Shown here piece after piece: positions 16,471-24,729 of a stretch of 62,954 nt of DNA. The stretch spans positions 1 to 62,954 of the forward strand of contig JAPSLC010000028.1 of NCBI GenBank assembly GCA_031181345.1, written 5' to 3'. Source of the stretch: Cupriavidus sp. (lineage in GTDB: Bacteria; Pseudomonadota; Gammaproteobacteria; Burkholderiales; Burkholderiaceae). The position numbers were made by a program, and so were the translations under genes. Each line of letters starts with the position of its first letter. Position 1 is the stretch's first letter. The notes under the pieces were generated by a model. It was not told the DNA's origin. It made no database searches and was given only the letters and a program-made list of their open reading frames with translations.

Positions 16471-17952
16471 ATGTGGGAAGAACTTGAGAACGCGCTTGCG
16501 TGGTTCAAAAGCGCACCGTCCGACTGGGTAAAGAGCGGCAAGCAGAATCTCGCTGCGGCGGCTGAGTGGATCTGGACCGTGATTCAAGGCGACTTCGCCG
16601 ACGAGCAATCCACCGCGCAAGTGGCAACGGGGACGGTCATCTCGATGATCCCCTTCGTCGATCAGCTTTGCGACGTGCGAGACGTGGTCGCCAACTGCCG
16701 CAAGATCAATCAGGACACTTCGAACAAATGGGCCTGGATCGGGCTGATCCTGACCCTCATCGGGCTGTTTCCCGTCCTGGGCTCGCTGGCAAAAGGCTGC
16801 TGCAAGATCCTGTTTGCGTATGGACGGAAGTCAGTATTCCGCGCCGGCAAGGCCGCGCTGGACTCCAACTTCTGGAAGGCTAGCAAACCGTTCGTGGAGG
16901 CCGGCATCCAGACCCTCAACCGCCATCTGAAAACGCCCGCGGTACGGCGCGCACTGAAGGTCGCAAAAATTGCCAACCCCTATAAGTGGTTGGCGGGCAA
17001 GGTGAGGGAAGTCATCGGCAAGCTCAATGCGCGGGAGCTGACCGCCGCCTTCGACAAGGTGATGGTGGCATTCAAGTACTTTGTCGACCTGATCAAGCGC
17101 TGGGGCACGGACGCCATGGGTTCGCGCGCGGGTCAATTGTTTGCTAGCGTGCAGCGCATTCGCCAGATGCTGACCAGCAAGCTGGACGAGTTGCTGGGAC
17201 CGGTGATCGATTGGCTCAACCGGCTCGCGCGCCGGCTGGAAATCGAAGGCGACATGCTGTATCGCGCCAACGTGGATGCGGTGAATCCTCACAAATATCA
17301 ATGGCTAAAGCCGGATGACGAGGCGAGATTGCTCGATGGGCATCCGCCGAAGTGGGTGGATAAGACTGGCAAACTCCCCTATCAGCCGATGACGCGCTTC
17401 CGCCCTGTTGCGGGCTGGCCGGATCTGAATCCGACGGTTAAGCCCGGGGAACGCCACCCTCTGAAGACGGCGTATAACACCTTCCACCGCGCCCGTAATG
17501 TCACTATCAGGCCCGGGGAGGTGCTGTACCGTGTTGTGGACCCCTCCTCCGCAGATAACAGCATCTGCTGGATGCGAAAGGAAGAATTTCTGAAGCTGAA
17601 GAGCCGCAGCGATTGGCGCCGCCGCTTTGCAGTCTGGCGCCACTGGAACCGAAACGGGGAGTACATCACGTACACCGTGCCTCCCGGCGCCGGGCTGAAC
17701 GTATGGGAAGGGCCGGCCGCAAGTCAAAGCCTGGCGGGGCACCCCCAGTATGTACTGGAAGGCGGCGCGAACCAGATCGTCCTCGATCCGAAACACCTGC
17801 ATCCGGAATATGTCAGCAAACGCAAAGCGACTGGTTGGGGCTATACCGATTTCCCCGGTGAAACGGATCAATTCCTCGGCTTGCCGAAGCTCACCAATAA
17901 CGTGAATCCGAACCTTCTGCCGGACAACCACCCCATGAGAGGCAAAAAGTGA
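16471..17952 (+). CDS. Probable T6SS effector, toxic activity unknown (Tre1-type N-terminal region)
   Basis: The 493-residue product lies 7 bp after vgrG and overlaps the next gene by 4 bp (GTGA). Residues about 48-105 (GTVISMIPFVDQLCDVRDVVANCRKI, then two hydrophobic helices) match the N-terminal region I remember from Tre1-type T6SS effectors (DUF6861-like); that naming is from memory and unchecked. This region may help membrane passage or loading. Residues about 270-493 are the likely toxin. They show 'GEVLYRVVDP', 'WRRRFAVWRHWNRNGEYITYTVP' and 'YVLEGGANQIVLDP', an order that recalls ADP-ribosyltransferase-like folds, but no convincing R-S-E triad is visible, so the activity is left open. 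No secretion signal is present, as expected for a T6SS cargo. Confidence 0.72.
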   Translation: MWEELENALAWFKSAPSDWVKSGKQNLAAAAEWIWTVIQGDFADEQSTAQVATGTVISMIPFVDQLCDVRDVVANCRKINQDTSNKWAWIGLILTLIGLFPVLGSLAKGCCKILFAYGRKSVFRAGKAALDSNFWKASKPFVEAGIQTLNRHLKTPAVRRALKVAKIANPYKWLAGKVREVIGKLNARELTAAFDKVMVAFKYFVDLIKRWGTDAMGSRAGQLFASVQRIRQMLTSKLDELLGPVIDWLNRLARRLEIEGDMLYRANVDAVNPHKYQWLKPDDEARLLDGHPPKWVDKTGKLPYQPMTRFRPVAGWPDLNPTVKPGERHPLKTAYNTFHRARNVTIRPGEVLYRVVDPSSADNSICWMRKEEFLKLKSRSDWRRRFAVWRHWNRNGEYITYTVPPGAGLNVWEGPAASQSLAGHPQYVLEGGANQIVLDPKHLHPEYVSKRKATGWGYTDFPGETDQFLGLPKLTNNVNPNLLPDNHPMRGKK

Positions 17953-18899
17953 GCACCCCGCTCTTCCCCCAGGAAATCTACCTGCTGGAGCGCTATAGCT
18001 CGGTCGAGTATTTCGATGCCATGCGCCGTGCATGGGAAGCCATGCTCGATCACATCGAGGACTGCATGGCGCGCTTTATGACGCAGTTGCCTCCCGATTA
18101 CCGCAGCCGTCCGCAGCCGCTGCAACCGGACATCGTCTGGGGGCAGCGCGTCATTCCAAATTTCCGGAACACTTCGCTGGTGTTGGACGACGGCTTTATC
18201 AAGCTCACGCACGGCGACGCCCAAGGACTTTTCGCTGCATCCGGAATCATGGCGGGAGTACGGGGACAACGCGATTTCTCAGCGGATTGGATGGACGAGG
18301 TCACCCCCGGCGCTGCGGCACGCTATGAAGCCCTGCTTTACGCTGCCCACGACTACGCGACCAATGTCAGCGCGACAGCGCATGCCGGTTGGGTGACCAC
18401 GGTACTGTCCACGGATTACTCGGACCAGTTTCAAGGTCCGCTAAACCCGCCTGCGGCTTGGCCACGCTACCGCTTGGACAGCGCCGTTCAGGTCAGGACC
18501 GATGATGCCGTTACCGAGTCTGGCATTTACCTTCCCGACATCGACGATTCGTGCGCACAGTTCTTGATTGCCGGGACGCAAGCTCCGGACGCACCGGTCG
18601 GCTTCGATGGGCAGCAATACATCTCAAAGACCGCAGCGCTCTGGACGCGCGTTCGTCGCGTAGAAGGCGAAAGCGTGGTCGATGGACTGGCCGACCTATC
18701 GGCCGCGACGGAGGTACGACAGTCTGTCCGTGTGCCGGGCGGTGACGTATGTCCGAGGAGCGGATGGTGGTTCACGCCATCGAAGGCCGCTTCCCGGCGG
18801 TATTTCAATCAGGGCGAGTCGTTTCCGATCGTGGAAGGGAGTGAGTATGGTGTGACCTTCTGGCAGTGGGATGTCGACCAATCCCATCCCCAACTGTAA
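17949..18899 (+). CDS. Probable immunity protein for the adjacent effector (Imm71/Imm72-like)
   Basis: The 316-residue product starts at a GTG overlapping the effector stop, the normal coupling of a toxin with its antidote. It lacks a signal peptide, so it acts in the cytoplasm, which in turn suggests that the partner toxin acts there. The C-terminal part with 'VPGGDVCPRSGWWFTPSKAASRRYFNQGE' followed by 'YGVTFWQWD' recalls the Imm71/Imm72 immunity families of polymorphic-toxin loci; this is recognition by eye. Residues about 20-60 look helical and could form a coiled segment. It is followed by a 110-bp gap and a convergent gene. Confidence 0.68.
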   Translation: MSTPLFPQEIYLLERYSSVEYFDAMRRAWEAMLDHIEDCMARFMTQLPPDYRSRPQPLQPDIVWGQRVIPNFRNTSLVLDDGFIKLTHGDAQGLFAASGIMAGVRGQRDFSADWMDEVTPGAAARYEALLYAAHDYATNVSATAHAGWVTTVLSTDYSDQFQGPLNPPAAWPRYRLDSAVQVRTDDAVTESGIYLPDIDDSCAQFLIAGTQAPDAPVGFDGQQYISKTAALWTRVRRVEGESVVDGLADLSAATEVRQSVRVPGGDVCPRSGWWFTPSKAASRRYFNQGESFPIVEGSEYGVTFWQWDVDQSHPQL

Positions 18900-19009
18900 G
18901 CGTCATCATCGAGTTGGATTATCACGCTGCAAAGCACGTAGGGCTATTAACCTCACAATTCCTTTTCTCAAACACCTGCCGCTTTATTTGCTCAACAGGA
19001 TGCCATTGT

Positions 19010-19423
19010 CTAATGCCTGGAACAACTATTCCTAAATGCCTTCAAAAAATCGAGCTCAGCCTTCGTCGACAGAAGCCGGATATCGAATTGCTGCCAAGAT
19101 CCTGACTCCTCGGAAGTTTCCAGGTCAGCTCTGAATGCATCAAATTTTACTGACATAGCTCTTAATTTTTCTCTGCAATCATTATTTGCAGTAGAGCTCA
19201 CAACTTCATCAATATTTTTTTGATATTTCCCGATCGCCTCGTCATAACATCCCTTCAGGATCAGGCCGCATCCAGATCCACACGATGTTAGTTCAGCACG
19301 GACGCGCTTTATGCATAAATCAAAGTTTTTGTCCTTTACCGTTGCCCCATAGACATATATTGGAAAACAAAGAAGCAACAATATTGCCCACTTGAGATTG
19401 AGAAAATTACACCGGCTCTTCAT
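19010..19423 (-). CDS. Small secreted Cys-rich protein, probable immunity protein of the peptidoglycan effector
   Basis: The 137-residue product has a clear signal peptide (basic start, hydrophobic WAILLLLCFPIYVYG, cleavage probably after YGA) and should be periplasmic. The mature part contains six Cys, several likely in disulfides, and two long helical stretches. Its start overlaps the 3' end of the effector gene by 17 bp, and the periplasm is where that effector would attack, so an immunity role is very likely. The Cys-helix layout faintly recalls LprI/DUF1311-type lysozyme inhibitors, but no motif proves it. The gene is far richer in A and T than its neighbours, a mark of recent transfer. 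Confidence 0.65.
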   Translation of the reverse strand: MKSRCNFLNLKWAILLLLCFPIYVYGATVKDKNFDLCIKRVRAELTSCGSGCGLILKGCYDEAIGKYQKNIDEVVSSTANNDCREKLRAMSVKFDAFRADLETSEESGSWQQFDIRLLSTKAELDFLKAFRNSCSRH

Positions 19424-21716
19424 AATCCACTCTCACTGTAACGTTGTTGCGGGGCACCACAAAATCGCGAGTTGCTGATGTGTCATCATCATCCATTAGT
19501 ATTCGCGCAGCGTATCTCGCATATGCCTGACGCTCATAATATCCGTTCCCACCGCCATTCACGAGGATATTAATCCTATGGATCGCCCTTGAATTGAACT
19601 CAGTGTCAGCTACACGGTTAATATTTATCTCAGTGCCGGTTCTGTTGAGAACTTTCTGCACCCAATAGAATCCTCCACTGTCACACGCCGTGTGTGCATC
19701 CGTTTCCACTATGGTCGGATCATAGCGAGGCGCCCAACGTCTTGGCGTACCAATAACCCTAACAACACGTCCTCTGTCATCTCGTTGAGTCGGGTCTGCC
19801 CAATAGTGGCTTGAATCGGCTCTGATTCGGCGATCTCCGTATGTGCCGTGAAATTCCCTAAACCCGCGAAACTCACCATAGTCGGCATAGTTGCCCGCCC
19901 AGGTGAGTTGCATTATGCCGCGGCCATAAAAGGCCGCATAGTACTCTGCCATCGGAATCAATGGATGCGGAGCGCCCCTTCCATACTCATATACAACTTG
20001 CCAACGATCTGTTTCTATGATTGTTTGCGCAAAGAAGTGAGCAAATCTTTGTCTGGCCGAACTGACTCCGTATTTTCTCGCGGTCCTATTGAGGTGAGCA
20101 AAATAAGGACGAAGCCGGTTAATGGAGGAGATACGACTCACTAGGCCAGCGGCTTGGGCGGTCCTTACCTGACCGGTCTGCGAATAGGCTATGCGCCTAG
20201 GTATAAGCCGTGACATTTCATCTAGGCTGAGCCAGCCGCATCGCCTAAATACTTGCACGAAGGCTCTTGGATGGAAATGCCAATGTCCGCCCGGTAGCGC
20301 CCTAGGTGCTTCTGATTGACCTTGCCCGTTATATTGAGGCGCCTGCAACGCAGCCTGCCCCCAGAATGCCAACGCCTGAACGTGTGCCCGAAACCGGCCA
20401 AACTGCTCCTCCGTCATCGGCGTCGGGTTGTTCGGGCTCCGCACCTTCAGCCATCCCCATCGCGCTTCGACGGTGCTGGCATCCCACTCAGTCGGAAACT
20501 TGCAGATAAGCCGCTTCAAGAATGCCTGAATCTGCGGTGACCGTAGGCGCTCGTGCGCTTCATCGGCTGAGACACTGCCGTCTCGGTTCACGTCGACGGT
20601 GCGCAGGATGGTCGGCGCATTGCAGAGGCTGTTACCGTCCTCGGCGTCTTGGACCAAGAACCATCCGCGCCAGTGCGGAAAATCCGCATCGCTGTACTTC
20701 GTTACGCCAGCAGCGTTGAGGTTTACCCACCCGGTACCAGCAGGCGTACGAATCTGGCGCCAGTGCGGTACGTCCTGCGGCACCAAGGCGTCAGGGCCGA
20801 TGACACGCCCGAAGCGAAGCAACTCATATACCGCGCTTGGTGCCGGGCGAGCGTTGGCCGGATATGCATCGCTGATGGCATTGGCGTCGCGATACAGGTT
20901 GTACTCGGCGTCCCGCTCAGTGAGCGGGTCACCCAGCGCCGTTCCGACCGGACGATAGGTCGTCAAGTACGCATTGCCTCGCGCGTCTTGCGCGCCGTCT
21001 CCTTCGGCATAGCGTAGGCCAACAAAGAGCTCTTCACCGAGCGGCGTGCCACCAGCGGGCGCGGGCTGGTTCAACGGCGGACGCTGAGCGTATACCTGCG
21101 TACTTGCTGGGAGCCGAAAATAGATCTCACCGAATACCACATCGTCACGACCATCCTGGGTCAGCGGAACATCGCCACTCGTCCTGCCGATCAGTTGGCG
21201 CAAGTTATCGTCGTCACAAATGATTTCAAAGTGGATCCGATTCGGCTGCCCCCGCACATATCCCGCCTGTCCAAGCTCCGCCTTTCGATTGATCCGACTG
21301 CCGACCTGAACCGTGTTCCTGATCGTATGCAAGTGCATATAGATGGAGAAGAACACCACCCGGGTTGGCGCATTGCCCTGACGAGCGGCGCCAATCTCCG
21401 TCTCATGCCGAATAACGACCACGCCATCGCTGGTCCTACCACCGAAACTCAACGGGCTGTCAGCAGCAGGCGCAGGCGGCGGCTCGTGTGATCCGCGTCG
21501 ATAAACCACAGTGCCATCGGCAATGGCTCGCACGGGCTCAGTGCCATTGGTGCCGCGCGCAGGCGCGGTTAAGTGCAGGCCTCCGTGCCAACCGAGGTTG
21601 TAGCTGACCGGATACGACCCGTCGCCCGGCTCACCTCCGGACATTGCGGCGTCGATCCACTCGCTTTCGGTTTGGTTGGCAGCGCGCGGTGGCAGAAAGG
21701 GGGGACTGATCAGCAT
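19407..21716 (-). CDS. T6SS peptidoglycan-targeting effector: M23-like + SH3-like + EF-hand + GH19-like lysozyme domain
   Basis: The 769-residue product lies 24 bp after vgrG on the same strand. Residues about 35-165 resemble an M23 endopeptidase (WHGGLHLTAP, IYMHLHTI, NRIHFEI), but the metal-binding Asp is His (HGGLH) and the first His of HxH is Arg. Residues about 295-355 look SH3-like ('WRQIRTPAGTGWVNL'). Near 373-384 DVNRDGSVSADE is a textbook EF-hand calcium loop. Residues about 540-740 match GH19 chitinase/lysozyme-type domains, with 'AHFFAQTIIETDRW' (likely catalytic Glu) and 'GRGIMQLTWAGNYADYG'. It should cut cell walls of target cells in the periplasm. No signal peptide is present. 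Which domain does the cutting is unknown; the GH19-like one looks intact. Confidence 0.83.
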   Translation of the reverse strand: MLISPPFLPPRAANQTESEWIDAAMSGGEPGDGSYPVSYNLGWHGGLHLTAPARGTNGTEPVRAIADGTVVYRRGSHEPPPAPAADSPLSFGGRTSDGVVVIRHETEIGAARQGNAPTRVVFFSIYMHLHTIRNTVQVGSRINRKAELGQAGYVRGQPNRIHFEIICDDDNLRQLIGRTSGDVPLTQDGRDDVVFGEIYFRLPASTQVYAQRPPLNQPAPAGGTPLGEELFVGLRYAEGDGAQDARGNAYLTTYRPVGTALGDPLTERDAEYNLYRDANAISDAYPANARPAPSAVYELLRFGRVIGPDALVPQDVPHWRQIRTPAGTGWVNLNAAGVTKYSDADFPHWRGWFLVQDAEDGNSLCNAPTILRTVDVNRDGSVSADEAHERLRSPQIQAFLKRLICKFPTEWDASTVEARWGWLKVRSPNNPTPMTEEQFGRFRAHVQALAFWGQAALQAPQYNGQGQSEAPRALPGGHWHFHPRAFVQVFRRCGWLSLDEMSRLIPRRIAYSQTGQVRTAQAAGLVSRISSINRLRPYFAHLNRTARKYGVSSARQRFAHFFAQTIIETDRWQVVYEYGRGAPHPLIPMAEYYAAFYGRGIMQLTWAGNYADYGEFRGFREFHGTYGDRRIRADSSHYWADPTQRDDRGRVVRVIGTPRRWAPRYDPTIVETDAHTACDSGGFYWVQKVLNRTGTEININRVADTEFNSRAIHRINILVNGGGNGYYERQAYARYAARILMDDDDTSATRDFVVPRNNVTVRVDYEEPV

Positions 21717-21740
21717 GGGGCTCGGCCGGACAGCTCCGGT

Positions 21741-24581
21741 TCAGATAGAGAACGGGTAGTCGTTATCGAGGGAAATGCTGTTCTGCGGGAATAGCGGCAG
21801 ATCACGATCGGTGCGAGCCGGCCCCTCAAACTTCCTCTGCGCACTCTTGTAAGTAATCGCCCCCGGGCACTCCACCGTAATATTCCCCTCCTCGATCGTG
21901 ATCGACGCCCCGCCAGCGGTCGCCACACGAATGCGCTTGGCCGCCGCAAAGTCCACCTGCATATTGGCCGACACGACCTTCAATTCATCCTTGGCCTGCA
22001 GCTTCATCACGTCGTGCTGTGCTTGCACGTCGATATCCTCGCTGCCCGCGATCAGTTTCAGGCCGGTGTCGCCCTCGCCGGCTTTCTCCAGCGCCGCGGC
22101 GATGCCGATTGTCTGGCCGCTGTGCAGGCGTGCCTGCTTGCCGATTGCCAGGTTGGTGTCCTGCCCTGACGCCATGCTCAGCGATTGGCCGTTGACCATC
22201 TGCAGTTCCTGTCCCGCGACCATGGCAATGCCGGCTCGCCCGGCCAGTTGCACGATCGCTTCGCTCGGATGCGGCAACTTGCCCTGCGTCTGCTGGTTGC
22301 CGCTGGCGGCATCCTGCATCGCGGTGTCGTAATCCTTGCCGTCGACCATGCCGGACGCGGCGGTTTCCAGCTTGGCCAGCGGAGCCTCGTCGTCCTTCGC
22401 CGTCAGCAACGCAGCGGTCTGGTGCTTGACCGCGCCCTCGCCCAGCGTCTGCGTCAGCGACTTCGCCTGGCGGATCAGCGCGATGCCGGCCGCGTTGTCG
22501 CCGGTGGGCACCGGCCGCTGGCTCTGCGCATCGCGATAGGTGCTGATCAGCACGCCGGCCTTGCCGCGGATGGCGCCGTGGCCGTCGGTGCGCAGCTCGA
22601 AGCCTTCGCCACGGAAGCTGCCGCGGTAGTTGTCCTGCTGGTGGATCAGGTGGCCGAGGTTGAGTTGCGTGTGCTGGACCGTCGTAGCGAACTGCGTGCG
22701 CAGTTGCCCATCGCTGTCGTCGAACACCAGCTGGTTGGCGCCTTCCCCGCCGTGCTCTCGGCTCTTGAAGCCGCTCAGGGCCGCGGCATTGCGATGGCCC
22801 TCGGCATCGGCGCTCATGCCATGCCACGCCGGTGCATGGCCGCCGGCCACATTGGCCTGCGCGCTGGGCGCGGTGTCGCTGCCCTGCTGATACACGGAGC
22901 CATCGGCAGCAGCCGCCTGCTTGCCGCCCGGCGTCGGCGCGATGCCGCCTTCGCCTTGGCCGTTGTACAGCGCGCCGATCACGATCGGCTGGTCGATATC
23001 GTCGTCGGCGAACTTGACCAGCACCTCCTGGCCGATGCGCGGCAGCCATTGCCAGCCCATGCCGGCGCCGGCCTGGCGCTGCGCGACGCGGATCCAGCGC
23101 GTGCTGCGGTCATCGTCGCGCTCGCCCTTCTGCCACGGGAAGCGGACGCGGATCTCGCCCCGCGGGCTGACGTGGTGTTCGGCATCGCCGCTCGGCTGCG
23201 TCTCGCCTTGCGGGCCGACCACCGTCGCCGTCTGCACGCCGAGCGCAGTGGGGGCGGCGAACAGTCTTGCGCCGTTGCCATCGACCACGCGCGGGCGCCA
23301 CGGACGGCGTGCATCGCAGGCGCGGAACAGATTGGCGTAGCCGTATTGCTCGGCGGCCTGGCGTAGCGACGCCGTCGGCACACTCCGTTCCACTGCATCA
23401 CCGAGCGCCAGGAAGCCCATCGTCATCGGCCCGTTCTCCGGCGCGCTGGGCGGCGTATCGAAACACAGCGCGGCCTCGAGCGGACCGAGCCGTTGGCCCA
23501 GCGCCGCGCGCGTCTCCGCTGCCAGATTATTAACGCCGCAATGCTCGACGATATCCAGCAGCAATGGATAGGCGGCCTCGGCGTCTTCCTGCTTGGGCAG
23601 ATGCGGGCAACCCGAAACCACCACCCGCGTGCCGCTGACAAACGTGCGCACGGTCCCCTGCCCGGCGAACAGCTGCGCCCGCGCCTCGATGCTTTCCATC
23701 AATTGCTCGGCCAACCGTTGCGCGCCGGCGGCATCGCCGACCACCGACTGGCTGACCGACAGATACGGTTCGGGGCATTGCGCGCCGCCGCCCAGCTTGG
23801 CAGGGGCATGGCCGCGCAGCGTGCGCTTGCCGGTGCCATCCCAGGCCACCACCGCGACGCCGGGCACCGTCACGCGGCTGTGGCAAGCGAGCTGCTGCAC
23901 GGCGTCGGCTTCTTCCTGGCTGTGGGCGCGGTGATAGCGCACCGAAGCCGATTGCCCTTCCGGCAATTGCGGACTGTCGGCGAAGATCGTCAGCGCATGG
24001 CCGGACGGTGCCTCCTCGTCCTCGACGAAGGTAAAACCTAGCCCCGCCTCGGCCAGCAGCCGCGACAGGAACGCGTAATCGGTCTCCCGATATTGGCTGA
24101 CGTGCTCGCGCGACCCCAGCGTATCGATGCGCTGCTGCGCGCCCGCGGTGTAGCGCCACACCGCATGCGGGGCGTACGGTGACAGGATCTGTTCGGCGAT
24201 ATCGGCCAGCGTACGGTTCTGGAATACCTGGCTATGGCGCTGCTGCGTGGCCAGCCAGAGCCACGGCACCACGGTCAGCCGGTAGCGTGCCAGGCTGCCA
24301 TCGGCGCCGAGCTTCTCGGCCTTGCGCACCAGGCCGCTGCGGCGAATGCGGTTGCCGTCCGCCAGCGTGGTCCACAGCGTGACCTTGGCGCCGAGCAGGG
24401 ACTTGAGCGGCAGGCGGGCATTGGCACTGACCGCGACGATCCGCGTTTCACTCAGTTCCGACAGCGCCTCGCGGCCGAGCCAGGCCTCGACGGCCAGTTC
24501 GCCGACGGCCCCCTCGCCTTCGAGCTGGAACAGCCGCGGCGCCGGGGAAAACAGGGTCTGAATCAGGGTGGTGTGGTCCAT
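21741..24581 (-). CDS. vgrG: T6SS spike protein VgrG
   Basis: The 946-residue VgrG has the base domain ('FVEDEEAPSG' after 'SQYRETDYAFLSRLLAEAGLGF'), the OB/needle region ('GEIRVRFPWQKGERDDDRSTRWIRVAQRQAGAGMGWQWLPRIGQEVLVKF') and a DUF2345 region (about 740-920; 'MVAGQELQMVNGQSLSMASGQDTNLAIG'). It ends soon after 'NITVECPGAITYKSAQ' and has no long extra tail, unlike the vgrG at 13,704. The effector gene begins 24 bp downstream, so this spike probably delivers it. Both vgrG genes point towards each other. Confidence 0.95.
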   Translation of the reverse strand: MDHTTLIQTLFSPAPRLFQLEGEGAVGELAVEAWLGREALSELSETRIVAVSANARLPLKSLLGAKVTLWTTLADGNRIRRSGLVRKAEKLGADGSLARYRLTVVPWLWLATQQRHSQVFQNRTLADIAEQILSPYAPHAVWRYTAGAQQRIDTLGSREHVSQYRETDYAFLSRLLAEAGLGFTFVEDEEAPSGHALTIFADSPQLPEGQSASVRYHRAHSQEEADAVQQLACHSRVTVPGVAVVAWDGTGKRTLRGHAPAKLGGGAQCPEPYLSVSQSVVGDAAGAQRLAEQLMESIEARAQLFAGQGTVRTFVSGTRVVVSGCPHLPKQEDAEAAYPLLLDIVEHCGVNNLAAETRAALGQRLGPLEAALCFDTPPSAPENGPMTMGFLALGDAVERSVPTASLRQAAEQYGYANLFRACDARRPWRPRVVDGNGARLFAAPTALGVQTATVVGPQGETQPSGDAEHHVSPRGEIRVRFPWQKGERDDDRSTRWIRVAQRQAGAGMGWQWLPRIGQEVLVKFADDDIDQPIVIGALYNGQGEGGIAPTPGGKQAAAADGSVYQQGSDTAPSAQANVAGGHAPAWHGMSADAEGHRNAAALSGFKSREHGGEGANQLVFDDSDGQLRTQFATTVQHTQLNLGHLIHQQDNYRGSFRGEGFELRTDGHGAIRGKAGVLISTYRDAQSQRPVPTGDNAAGIALIRQAKSLTQTLGEGAVKHQTAALLTAKDDEAPLAKLETAASGMVDGKDYDTAMQDAASGNQQTQGKLPHPSEAIVQLAGRAGIAMVAGQELQMVNGQSLSMASGQDTNLAIGKQARLHSGQTIGIAAALEKAGEGDTGLKLIAGSEDIDVQAQHDVMKLQAKDELKVVSANMQVDFAAAKRIRVATAGGASITIEEGNITVECPGAITYKSAQRKFEGPARTDRDLPLFPQNSISLDNDYPFSI

Positions 24582-24729
24582 CGCGGTTCGGTGTCGCAGC
24601 AGGTCTCAGCGGGTATCAGCGGGTATCACATCGGAAGGCAGGTGCGCGGATCGGTGGCCCATCTACGGCGAAGGCCGCGTCGATGACGCGGCCATGTCCT
24701 CTGTCAGCACCCTCGCCTCTCCGCCGTCA

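Noticed and set aside
16471..17952. Firm assignment of the effector as an ADP-ribosyltransferase
   Set aside because: The order of short motifs is suggestive, but the R-S-E or H-Y-E residues cannot be placed with confidence from sequence alone.
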